Shown: positions 23,469-31,402 of the stretch, one piece after another
How positions within the stretch are numbered: the first letter of the stretch is position 1
Layout: every line of letters starts with the position of its first letter
Assembly: GCA_002481545.1 (NCBI GenBank)
Contig: DLEF01000036.1
Location: forward strand, 1 to 36,441
Length of the DNA: 36,441 nt
Source of the DNA: Cyanobacteria bacterium UBA7753
Lineage (GTDB): Bacteria; Cyanobacteriota; Vampirovibrionia; Gastranaerophilales; Gastranaerophilaceae
Direction: 5' to 3'
Translations under genes and position numbers: made by a program
The notes under the pieces: generated by a model
What the model saw: the letters and a program-made list of their open reading frames with translations, nothing else
Told to the model about the DNA's origin: nothing
The model's database searches: none

Positions 23469-23937
23469 ACCTGATTATAACCTCAAAAATATTTATGAGA
23501 TTGATTTGGACGAGTTAAAATCCATCGGGATAAAACTCATAATGTTTGATTTGGACAGTACTCTTATGGTTTCTAAGTCCGGTAAATATTTGCCTGAAAC
23601 CTTAGACTGGTTAAATAAAGTCCAAAATGATTTTAAAATAGTTGTAGTTTCAAACAACAACAGATGCGAGTACATAGATAATGTTCGCTCAATATCTGAT
23701 TTTGATGTGTTAGGTTCTTGTGCAAAGCCTGATATAACGATAATACGCGATTACATAGACAATTGTAATCTGAATGTTAATGAGTGTGTAATGGTAGGTG
23801 ACAGACCTCTGACTGATATTTTATGCGGAAAACGCTTAGGGTGTAAAACCATACTTGTAGGCTCAATCAATGCAGAAAACGAGGGACTGCCTACGAGATT
23901 TGTTCGCTGGCTTGAGCGTTTGACGATAAAACACTAG
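23458..23937 (+). CDS. yqeG: YqeG family HAD phosphatase
   Basis: 159 aa, HAD subfamily IIIA. The catalytic motif I FDLDSTL lies near 30-36, VVSNNN (motif II) near 62-67, the lysine region CAKPD near 88-92, and motif III/IV GDRPLTDI near 117-124. In Firmicutes YqeG sits near the GTPase YqeH and is linked to ribosome or phosphatidylglycerophosphate metabolism; the function is not firmly assigned. Its ATG lies inside the 3' end of the U32 gene (11-nt overlap), which implies translational coupling. Confidence 0.92.
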   Translation: MRIKPDYNLKNIYEIDLDELKSIGIKLIMFDLDSTLMVSKSGKYLPETLDWLNKVQNDFKIVVVSNNNRCEYIDNVRSISDFDVLGSCAKPDITIIRDYIDNCNLNVNECVMVGDRPLTDILCGKRLGCKTILVGSINAENEGLPTRFVRWLERLTIKH

Positions 23938-24059
23938 TATTACAGAGCGTCTTTTTAGAATTTTAAAGACTCATCAATGTTATTCATTTTAGGGGTTTTG
24001 AGCCCTTTGGATTCAAAGTTAAAGTGAATATCCGTAGGAATGTCGGTTATATAGTCGGT

Positions 24060-25386
24060 TTAGTATAAATCCCCGTTGGAGTCTATTATTTTGAAAAATT
24101 GATTTGCTGTCTTTTTGTCATTCGGGTTTTGTTTTAGTTTGTTAACGATACTATCGTGTATAGCATCATCTTTTAGCGCAATTGAGTGTTTCTTTGCAAA
24201 TTGTACATATCTGCCCGATTGTAAAATGCCTGTCTCAATCGGCACGGATAGGGCTTCTCTTAACCCTGCTAAAGCATTTGAATAATATTGAACGGATTCT
24301 TTATCAGTGCTTAAATTCGGGTTTTGTTTGAATTTTTGGCTGTATTTATCTTCTACTTTAAGATATATTCTTTTTCTCATTTTGTCTAAGTCGCTGACGC
24401 AGAACCCTTCCGCATTCGGAGTTCCGTCAGGCAGTGCTCTTGATAAAATTCCAAAGTAAGGTTTGTTCATTACGGGGGTGAATGTTGTTATAACATTTGC
24501 CATTCTTTCCGCATATTTATCCTCAATCCTTTCTGCAGAGTCAAATTTGCCTTCTTTTCTCAGCTCAGCTGCTTTTGCATTCCATGGGTTAAAAGCATTA
24601 AGTGATATATTAAATTGTTCCAGTTCGTTATCGTGAGTAGAATTTGCAAAATATGCGGCAACTTCGTCGGCTCTGTCCTGTGCTGCCTTATCGTGAATGT
24701 TCCATCCTGCCGTGTCAAAAAAATCCGTGCTGCCCCGTGCTTTCAATCATTTTTTTGTTTAATTCAGGGAAATAGTGTGTCTCTCCGTTTTTATCCTTGA
24801 GATACAGTTCTATGCTGTCTGAGTCGTGGAACAGAGAACCTTCTCTGTATAAGTGTTTTGCTCTCGGACTGTCTTTGTGTGACGAATTTATTGAGATAGA
24901 GCCTAATCTGTTTTTTAATTCCTGTATTCCGTCTGTCAGATTTTCAAAATCTTCAAACGTCATTCTGTTTGTTAAACCTTCTGTTTTTTCAAACTTTGTA
25001 TTTGGTCTTGCATCCGCGTAGCAGTGTAAACAAGCATTTTTACAGCTTCTTAATGTCGCAATCGTATGAATAGAATCTATTGAGAAAGCAATCTCTTTCA
25101 TAGACATTCCGTCGAAAACGGGAATGCCGTATTGCAATCCTTCTACCTTTTTCATATCCATATTACCCAGCGTCTTTTCTTTGCCCCATAATAGTTTTGG
25201 CAGATGTGACATCCTGTCTGCGTATTTTTGAGCTTTTTTATAATCTTTCTCTGTTATAACCTTCTTTGAAAATTCAACGGAATCGTTCAACATCGGTCTA
25301 AGAGACGTAAAACCTATTGTTTTATTGAATTTAGTCGGCTGAATTGTATTAAGATTATAATTATAATTTGCAGTAATTGTGTTCAT
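24060..25386 (-). pseudogene. Radical SAM-like gene split by a +1 frame break
   Basis: Two adjacent frames read as one 441-aa protein if a single T is removed from the run of seven T at 24717-24723 (minus strand). Frame one ends GFF-stop and frame two continues FFDTAGWNIHDKA. The N-terminal part begins MNTITANYNYN, an orphan-style N-terminus, and has a radical SAM-type cluster CKNACLHCYADARPN (CxxxCxxC). The C-terminal part is helical, has no recognised domain and ends at 24060. The break sequence is TTT TTT TGA C, so a sequencing indel, true decay, polymerase slippage or programmed +1 shifting like prfB are all possible. The start at 25386 is preferred to the ATG at 25425 by resemblance to other orphan N-termini; neither has a good ribosome binding site. 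Confidence 0.75.
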
Positions 25387-25428
25387 ACTGCTTTTAAACC
25401 GCGTAAAAATATTTTTTGCGTGCATAAT

Positions 25429-25469
25429 AAAAAACGGGTTATACTTAATTTAAGCATAACCCGTTTTTT
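25429..25469. terminator. Strong bidirectional terminator
   Basis: Perfect 14-bp outer stem (25429-25442 with 25456-25469), AAAAAACGGG...CCCGTTTTTT, plus a small inner CTTAA/TTAAG. It ends the 25486-26004 transcript and insulates the radical SAM-like gene. Confidence 0.92.
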
Positions 25470-25485
25470 GTTATTTAATTTAATT

Positions 25486-26004
25486 TTATTTGAATTGGTA
25501 CCATTTTGAAACTTGGTTTTTAGGAAACATCTTTTTGAGTTCGTCCTGACTGACTCCGGTCCCTTGTGATAATTCATCCGCTCCGATTACGACATAGCCT
25601 TTATTAACAACAGTTTCACCAGCGTCCCCCGGAACAGCCTCATTACTTTTTTTCATTCTTAATGCCCCTTTCGGCAAATTGTATTTTGCTGAAACGTCTT
25701 TAAGCTTTGTCCCTTTAGGAACGTCTATGATGATTTCATCATCGATTTTCTCCCCGCTCATAACTTCTCCGATAACCCCCATAGGTCCGGTTTGGTTATA
25801 TATTGCTTTTCCGTTTTTTATATCATTGGTTAAAGCTGTTCTTGCGGCTTGTTGTTTCTGCTTTGCCTTAGCTTGCGCCTGTTTTTCTTCGCTGTTATTC
25901 ACAAACATTGCTTCTTCTGTTTCGGCTCTTTCTACGGGCGTTCCCATACTTGCGCCTTCTGTCGCTCCAATTGATGACGCGCTTGATACTCCTGACATTG
26001 CCAT
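25486..26004 (-). CDS. Lineage-specific protein with LysM-like stretch
   Basis: 172 aa, no named family. The N-terminus is Ser/Ala/Gly-rich (1-25), then an Ala/Gln/Lys coiled coil (40-55). The segment VPKGTKLKDVSAKYNLPKGALRM near 94-116 resembles a LysM peptidoglycan-binding core (V.KGDTL..IA.KY.V), but one motif is not proof. No signal peptide is seen. The ATG has AAGGAG 8 nt upstream; a clean terminator follows 17 nt after the stop. It is monocistronic. Confidence 0.78.
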   Translation of the reverse strand: MAMSGVSSASSIGATEGASMGTPVERAETEEAMFVNNSEEKQAQAKAKQKQQAARTALTNDIKNGKAIYNQTGPMGVIGEVMSGEKIDDEIIIDVPKGTKLKDVSAKYNLPKGALRMKKSNEAVPGDAGETVVNKGYVVIGADELSQGTGVSQDELKKMFPKNQVSKWYQFK

Positions 26005-26119
26005 ATTAATATCTCCTTACTTCACAAATGTGCATACTCTTTCTTATTTACATGAAGTATTTAAAAATCTCTCAATTTCATGAAACATAATTTTGTTTAC
26101 AAAAGTTTATAATATGTTT

Positions 26120-28342
26120 TTATTTTGTTGGAGTGTGTTTAGCTTTTCTCGCTTGTTTATTGTTCTTGCGTGCAAATTGTTTAGGAGAAGAATTGAACGA
26201 GGTCTGAACACGTTTTACGCTGTATACGTCAGGCATAGCTTGTATGCTGTTCATTACGCTCTTTAATGTGTCTATGTTATCAACTTCAATTCCGAGTTCA
26301 ATAATCCCGAGTTTATTGAATTTAGATTTTACGTTTGCAAATACAATGTTTGTATTATTATCTGATACCGCAGATATAATATCTTTTAAAAGTCCTTGTT
26401 TTTCAGCTGTTTCTATTCTTATATTCGTTGTGTAACGTTTGTCTGTATTTATGCCCGACCATTTAATATCCAATAATCTTTCCGGCTCTATATTATCTAA
26501 TGTCTTGCAGTCTAATCTGTGTATTGATACCCCTTTAGAGCGCGTAACAACTCCGACAATCGGTTCGCCCGGAATTGGGGAACAACAGCGCGCGAAGGAA
26601 TAGAGCATTCCTTCCAACCCTTCAATATCTTTTTTCTTAGAGTTTCTGTGTGCGTGTCCGAGTTTCGGCTCATCCGTCTTTTCAGGCTTTTTAAGTTTGT
26701 TTGTTATCTTATGAATGGTTGTCTCTCTGTATCCGAGAGCCGCAAACAAATCGTCCGCTGATACGTAATTCATAATCTTAGCGACTTTATCAAACTCGCC
26801 GTCTTTGAGGTAATCATCAAATACCTGTTTTGTGAGCTCATGTTCAAGTGAAGCTCTCCCGAGTTCAATATGGTCTTCTCTCTTGTTCTTCTTGAACCAT
26901 TGTCTTATTTTTGAAGACGCCTGTTTTGTAACAACAAAATTAAGCCATCCGAGCTTTGGAGCTGCAACCTTAGAGGTTAGTATTTCTACAATATCACCGT
27001 TGTTTAACTTTGAGTCTAATTGAGCAATACGACCGTTAATAAGGGCCCCAACCGTTCTGTGTCCGACATCAGAGTGTATTCTGTATGCGAAATCTACAGG
27101 GGTTGCGTCCTTTGGAAGGTCTATAACGTCCCCGTTAGGAGTGAACGCAAAAACCTGATCCGAGAATAAATCAAGTTTTACGGATTTTGCGTAATCTTCC
27201 GCATTAGAGGTTTCATTATTGTATTCTACCAATTTCCTCATCCAAGAAAATTGCATATCTGATTTAGAATTTGCCTTTTGTGAACCTTTTTCTTTATATC
27301 TCCAGTGAGCAGCAAGACCGTATTCGGCAATTTCGTGCATGTGCCAAGTTCTAATCTGTACTTCCAGAGGTTTCTTGTTCGGTCCGATAACAGAGGTATG
27401 CAAAGACTGATACATATTCCCCTTCGGCATTGCAATATAGTCTTTAAATCTTCCGGGGATTGGTTTAAATTTTGAGTGGATAAGCCCCAGTACCTCATAG
27501 CATTCTTTTTCCGTATCAACGATTACACGGACAGCCGTAATATCATATAAATCATGAAACGCTACGTTTTGGCGTCTCATCTTGTTATAGATACTGTAAT
27601 AGTGTTTAGCACGTCCTGTTATCTCGGCTTTTATACCGCTTTTTTTGATATCTTTTTTTAGTTCTTCTATTAGAAGGTTAACTGTTTTTTCTCTCTCTGC
27701 CTTGGTTTGTGAAACTAACTTCGCAATTTCATAATATTTATCAGGATACAGATATTTTAAGGACAAGTCCTCAAGTTCGGCTTTAATCTTCCCGACACCG
27801 AGTCTGTTTGCAAGCGGTGCAAATATATCGAGTGTTTCTTGAGCTATTCTTTGTTGTTTTGCGGGAGCCATATAATTGAGGGTTCTCATATTATGCAGTC
27901 TGTCCGCGAGCTTTAAGAATATAACCCTAACATCATTTGCCATTGCAATACAAAGACGGCGGAAGTTCTCTGCCTGTCTCTCTTCTTTTGATTTAAACTT
28001 TAATTTGCCGAGTTTTGTTACCCCTTGTACAAGAGTCAGGACATCATCGCCGAATTTTTCTTTGATTTCTTCAGGAGTTGTGTCTGTATCTTCAAGAGTA
28101 TCATGCAGAAACCCTGCCATAAGCGTGTGTTTGTCTGCTCTTAACCCTAATAATATCTTTACGACTTCTACAGGGTGAATAATATACGGTTCCTGAGAAA
28201 CTCTGTATTGCCCGTTGTGAAGCCTTTGAGCAAATAAAAAAGCTTCATAAATCTCTTTTATGTCTTCTTCCGAGCGGTGTTGCTCCTCCAAAGTTTTTCT
28301 TATATCATCAAATAATTTTAATTGATCAATATCATTTTCCAT
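26120..28342 (-). CDS. rel: Bifunctional (p)ppGpp synthetase/hydrolase
   Basis: Makes and degrades the stringent-response alarmone (p)ppGpp. 740 aa, full length. Domains in order: HD hydrolase (about 30-180; FLHDTLEDTDTT and LADRLHNMRTL intact), synthetase (about 225-350; GRAKHYYSIYNKM, RFKDYIAMPKGNMYQSLHT and EVQIRT), TGS (about 380-445), helical/zinc-finger-like region with RCCSPIPGEPIVG (about 605-620) and a C-terminal ACT domain. The RFKD motif is the RxKD type of bifunctional enzymes, not the ExDD of RelA. The ATG at 28342 fits the family start and leaves room for divergent promoters. No Shine-Dalgarno; the -10 box is 7 nt upstream. Confidence 0.96.
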   Translation of the reverse strand: MENDIDQLKLFDDIRKTLEEQHRSEEDIKEIYEAFLFAQRLHNGQYRVSQEPYIIHPVEVVKILLGLRADKHTLMAGFLHDTLEDTDTTPEEIKEKFGDDVLTLVQGVTKLGKLKFKSKEERQAENFRRLCIAMANDVRVIFLKLADRLHNMRTLNYMAPAKQQRIAQETLDIFAPLANRLGVGKIKAELEDLSLKYLYPDKYYEIAKLVSQTKAEREKTVNLLIEELKKDIKKSGIKAEITGRAKHYYSIYNKMRRQNVAFHDLYDITAVRVIVDTEKECYEVLGLIHSKFKPIPGRFKDYIAMPKGNMYQSLHTSVIGPNKKPLEVQIRTWHMHEIAEYGLAAHWRYKEKGSQKANSKSDMQFSWMRKLVEYNNETSNAEDYAKSVKLDLFSDQVFAFTPNGDVIDLPKDATPVDFAYRIHSDVGHRTVGALINGRIAQLDSKLNNGDIVEILTSKVAAPKLGWLNFVVTKQASSKIRQWFKKNKREDHIELGRASLEHELTKQVFDDYLKDGEFDKVAKIMNYVSADDLFAALGYRETTIHKITNKLKKPEKTDEPKLGHAHRNSKKKDIEGLEGMLYSFARCCSPIPGEPIVGVVTRSKGVSIHRLDCKTLDNIEPERLLDIKWSGINTDKRYTTNIRIETAEKQGLLKDIISAVSDNNTNIVFANVKSKFNKLGIIELGIEVDNIDTLKSVMNSIQAMPDVYSVKRVQTSFNSSPKQFARKNNKQARKAKHTPTK

Positions 28343-28349
28343 AATATTT

Positions 28350-28378
28350 ATAATAACGGTTTTACGCAGAAATTTCAA
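28350..28378 (-). promoter_or_regulatory. Promoter of rel, predicted leaderless
   Basis: On the minus strand TTGAAA, 17-nt spacer, TATTAT, then AAATATT and the ATG. Transcription is expected to begin at or within a base of the start codon. Confidence 0.65.
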
Positions 28379-28406
28379 GCTGTTTACACCAAGCATTATT
28401 TACAAT

Positions 28407-28435
28407 TTGATATAATATTTTACTGTTGATATAAT
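28407..28435 (+). promoter_or_regulatory. Promoter of purB, predicted leaderless
   Basis: TTGATA, 17-nt spacer, TATAAT (with TG extension), then CAAAGT and the ATG at 28442. It has near-consensus boxes and optimal spacing, so +1 falls on the A of the ATG. Confidence 0.8.
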
Positions 28436-28441
28436 CAAAGT

Positions 28442-29737
28442 ATGATTGACAGATATTCAAGACCTGAAATAAAGAAAATATGGGATTTGGAAACAAAGTT
28501 TGACTATTATTTAAAAGTTGAATTGGCTGTTTGTGATGCTTATGTGAAATTAGGCTGTTTCCCCGAAGATAAGATTAAAAAGATACATAAAAAAGCAAAA
28601 TTCTCCGTTGACAGAATAGATAAAATAGAAAAAGAAGTTCATCACGATGTTATTGCTTTTTTGACCGATGTGAATAACTCCGTAGGTGCCGATTTATCAA
28701 GATATATCCATGTAGGGATGACAAGCTCCGACGTAATTGATACGGCATTTTCATTACAAATTCAAGATAGCGGAAAAATAATAAAAGAAGATTTTGAAAA
28801 ACTGTTGGCAACAATTAAGGCTCTTGCTGTTAAACATAAAGATACAGTCTGTATCGGACGTTCACACGGTGTTCATGCGGAGATTATGACATTTGCCGTA
28901 AAACTTTTAAATATGTACGATATGTTGGACAGATGTTATAAAAGATTTTTGAACGCCTTGGAAGAAATGAGAGTCGGGCAAGTCTCAGGCCCCGTCGGAA
29001 CGTACAGCAATATTCCGACTGAGATTGAGCCTCTTACCTGCGAAATACTTGGTCTTAAACCTGCAAAAATATCAACTCAGATTATTGCAAGAGATTATCA
29101 CGCATATTTTATGCAATCTTTAGGGCTTACGGCATCTGTTATTGAACAAATAGCAACGGAGATAAGACATTTGCAAAGGACGGAAGTAAGAGAAGTAGAG
29201 GAAGGTTTTTCAAAAAAACAAAAAGGCTCATCCGCTATGCCGCATAAGAAAAACCCTGTTTTATCCGAGAATCTTTGCGGGCTCGCCCGTGTCGTCAGAA
29301 ACAATGTGAATACCGCGATGGAAAATGTAGTACTATGGCATGAACGAGACATTTCACACAGTTCCGCAGAGCGAATTATATTCCCTGATTCTTTGATTTT
29401 GACTGATTTTATGCTCACAAGATTAAATAATATTTTTGAACATCTCGTTGTCAAAGTTGATAATATGAAAAAGAATACAAATCTCTTTGGCGGAATTGTT
29501 TATTCACAAAAAGTTATGCTGACTCTTGTTGAGAAAGGATTAAAACGTGAAACCGCATATGAGATTGTCCAAAGAAACGCGCTTGACGCGTTTGAAAATG
29601 ACGGTGATTTCAGATATAATCTTGAACATGATGATGATATTGCAAAATATCTGACTGTTGATGAGTTAGACGATTGTTTCAGTGAAAGTGATTATTTAAA
29701 ACACATTGCCTCAATTTACGATAAATTTGGTATATAA
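28442..29737 (+). CDS. purB: Adenylosuccinate lyase
   Basis: Purine synthesis enzyme: cleaves SAICAR to AICAR and adenylosuccinate to AMP, releasing fumarate. 431 aa, normal length. The fumarase-superfamily motifs are intact: HVGMTSSDVIDTA near 90-102, RSHGVHAE near 140-147 and the signature SSAMPHKKNPVLSENL near 261-276; HERDISHSSAER follows near 300-311. It lies back to back with rel, 99 nt between start codons, and shares the short divergent promoter region. There is no ribosome binding site; the mRNA is predicted to be leaderless. Confidence 0.96.
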   Translation: MIDRYSRPEIKKIWDLETKFDYYLKVELAVCDAYVKLGCFPEDKIKKIHKKAKFSVDRIDKIEKEVHHDVIAFLTDVNNSVGADLSRYIHVGMTSSDVIDTAFSLQIQDSGKIIKEDFEKLLATIKALAVKHKDTVCIGRSHGVHAEIMTFAVKLLNMYDMLDRCYKRFLNALEEMRVGQVSGPVGTYSNIPTEIEPLTCEILGLKPAKISTQIIARDYHAYFMQSLGLTASVIEQIATEIRHLQRTEVREVEEGFSKKQKGSSAMPHKKNPVLSENLCGLARVVRNNVNTAMENVVLWHERDISHSSAERIIFPDSLILTDFMLTRLNNIFEHLVVKVDNMKKNTNLFGGIVYSQKVMLTLVEKGLKRETAYEIVQRNALDAFENDGDFRYNLEHDDDIAKYLTVDELDDCFSESDYLKHIASIYDKFGI

Positions 29738-29996
29738 AAATTTCGATTTCGGAAAATCAAATGAAATAATACGTAAATTGTCATCCTGAGCAATAAACAT
29801 TAGTGTTAGGATAAAATCGTTTAAATAGTAGCGAAGGATCTCAAAAAACTGCTTTTTTCAAAATTAGAGAGTTGCGAGTTGTCACTACAGCTCGGAAATA
29901 TTTAAGATTCTTCGCACTCAATTTGTTGCATGTACTCAGAATGACAGTATCGCAAGTATTTAATACAATTTACAAATCCGACAAAATATCCGCATA
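29738..29996. repeat. Palindromic intergenic repeat (TGTCATCCTGAG type)
   Basis: The core runs from 29779 to 29946. Inverted ends TGTCATCCTGAG and CTCAGAATGACA match at 11 of 12 positions, and inner arms GCGAAGGATCT and AGATTCTTCGC are again complementary with one mismatch. This is the widely scattered 'TCATCCTGAGC...GCGAAGGATCT' intergenic repeat seen in many bacterial phyla. No transposase is present. The centre is divergent, so this copy is partly decayed. Confidence 0.75.
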
Positions 29997-30027
29997 TAAA
30001 AAGAAAAGGACTGAAAAGTATCAGTCC
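29997..30027 (-). terminator. Terminator of the 30219-30842 gene
   Basis: GGACTGA, 6-nt loop, TCAGTCC (30008-30027), followed on the minus strand by TTTTCTTTTT. Confidence 0.75.
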
Positions 30028-30218
30028 GTAACCTTATCTTACTATCTTATTCCCATATCCCATACGGGATTCTACTCGCACGCATTTCCTTGTGCGTACT
30101 TTCGATGAAATCTTTATTCTAAAGTTTCTCTGTTATTTAATTTTTGTTATTCCTAATATACCTCCGTTTGTTTTGAATTGTTTTATTGTCAGGCAAAGCC
30201 TGACAGATTGATTATCGA
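30028..30218 (-). other. Structured 3' untranslated region
   Basis: About 190 nt between stop and terminator. It contains a perfect 8-bp hairpin TGTCAGGC-AAA-GCCTGACA at 30187-30205 directly after the stop, a CGCAC/GTGCG stem near 30078-30098 and a TCCC/GGGA stem near 30058-30070. No ORF. Confidence 0.5.
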
Positions 30219-30842
30219 CTATACCATATCATAATTTTTATTTTTATCAATATTGTCGATTTCATCTAAAATAGTTCTTGCACTTTCGTTATCATTGTTG
30301 AATGCAACTACGTCATTTGTGATACGGCTACCGCTACCTGATTTAATTGCTTTTGCCATATGTTTGAATACTTTATTAGCATCTTTTCCTAAAGCTTCAG
30401 CAACAGTGTTATAGGATTCTTGATCCATTCCTACGTAACCGTCTTTGCTTGTCGTAATGGTTTCCATATCAGCCAAGTTTTCTTTTACTTTATTTGGTTT
30501 TGTTGCATACTTATTGACTTTACCCATATCCAAAGAAGGATCAACTTCTGATAAAGCTTGCATTAAGTCAGCATATGTTTCCGCATCATCTGCGAAAGGA
30601 ACTGCTGCTGATTTTTCTTGTGCAACCAAATTCTTAAATTGTTCAACGCCTTTATTAAATTCAACGACATCTGTATTTGCAACAACTTGGCTTGCTGCTG
30701 ATTTATTCAATCCGATGAAAATATTCTTTACAGCATCTTTTTCACTCTTAGAATCAATTCTATCTGTTTTGTTTTCCATACTAGCTGCTGATGTTAGTGC
30801 TGATTTTGCTGCATTAAAAATACCGTCGAAACTGATACCCAT
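30219..30842 (-). CDS. Lineage-specific helical protein
   Basis: 207 aa, no named family. It is all-helical in appearance, Ala/Lys/Asp-rich and without Cys, signal peptide or membrane segments. It begins MGISFDGIFNAAKSALTSAA, a possible amphipathic helix, and ends DNIDKNKNYDMV. The ATG has AGGAG 8 nt upstream. Codon choice (GCT, GTT, AAC-rich) suggests high expression. It is monocistronic with a long hairpin-rich 3' region, like the 15817 gene. Confidence 0.8.
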   Translation of the reverse strand: MGISFDGIFNAAKSALTSAASMENKTDRIDSKSEKDAVKNIFIGLNKSAASQVVANTDVVEFNKGVEQFKNLVAQEKSAAVPFADDAETYADLMQALSEVDPSLDMGKVNKYATKPNKVKENLADMETITTSKDGYVGMDQESYNTVAEALGKDANKVFKHMAKAIKSGSGSRITNDVVAFNNDNESARTILDEIDNIDKNKNYDMV

Positions 30843-31014
30843 TTTATATACTCCTATAAGTAATATCCTAATATTTAATTTATTTATTTCTTATGTATAT
30901 ATAAAGTATATCCGACTGCAAAAATTGCCTTTTTAAGACAATAATGTTACAAAATGTTAACAAACGCTTCAAACCGAATAAAGATGGGTTTTCTCTATCT
31001 ACATTTACCCCTTT

Positions 31015-31356
31015 CTAGCCTCCTTGGACGGAAGACCATTTCTTTACGTCAAAGACAAGGTCTCTTAAATCAATCTTGAGAGGTTCAACATAGGGTTTGT
31101 ATTTTTTAATAATCTGTTTCTTTCTCATTGTGAGTTCTTGCACTACGGCAGAACTTTCGCAGGCAATAATCATGGTATGAGCCCCTATCATTCCGTAAGG
31201 TTTCGATTTTGTATCAAAGGGCTTGCCCACTACTTTTGCCCAAAATTTCCAAATGGTTGAACGTTTCATCGCTTTTTGGAGCATGGAATTATTTTTCAAA
31301 AAATCTGATAGTAAGTCATCTATTCCTTCAAAATCGGTATATAATATTTTATCCAT
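31015..31356 (-). CDS. DUF721/DciA-like protein
   Basis: 113 aa. It matches the DUF721 (DciA) type: LSDFLKNNSMLQKAMKRSTIWKFWAKVVG followed by a beta region that includes LTMRKKQIIKKY. DciA loads or recruits the replicative helicase DnaB in bacteria lacking DnaC/DnaI. It is divergent from nrnA, and the two -10 boxes overlap at 31391-31399. The ATG at 31356 has only a distant GGGG stretch, so the start has moderate support. Confidence 0.75.
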   Translation of the reverse strand: MDKILYTDFEGIDDLLSDFLKNNSMLQKAMKRSTIWKFWAKVVGKPFDTKSKPYGMIGAHTMIIACESSAVVQELTMRKKQIIKKYKPYVEPLKIDLRDLVFDVKKWSSVQGG

Positions 31357-31367
31357 TTTGGTATTCT

Positions 31368-31396
31368 TTGCCCCTGTTAGCCTTTTATGCTATTAT
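31368..31396 (+). promoter_or_regulatory. Promoter of nrnA, predicted leaderless; overlaps dciA promoter
   Basis: TTGCCC, 17-nt spacer, TATTAT, then TATACA and the ATG at 31403. On the minus strand TATAAT (31399-31394) is a candidate -10 for the divergent DciA-like gene, so polymerase binding would be mutually exclusive. Confidence 0.6.
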
Positions 31397-31402
31397 TATA
31401 CA

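Noticed and set aside
28343..28396. 18-residue extension of Rel
   Set aside because: No ribosome binding site, and it would cover the -35/-10 boxes of rel itself.
29738..29996. Insertion sequence
   Set aside because: Inverted ends are present but there is no transposase or target duplication visible; treated as a small palindromic repeat.
29872..30108. 78-aa plus-strand ORF
   Set aside because: Runs through the palindromic repeat and a terminator hairpin; no ribosome binding site.
31223..31402. 60-residue N-terminal extension of NrnA
   Set aside because: Antisense to the DciA-like gene and covers the promoter; the DHH family start matches the ATG at 31403.
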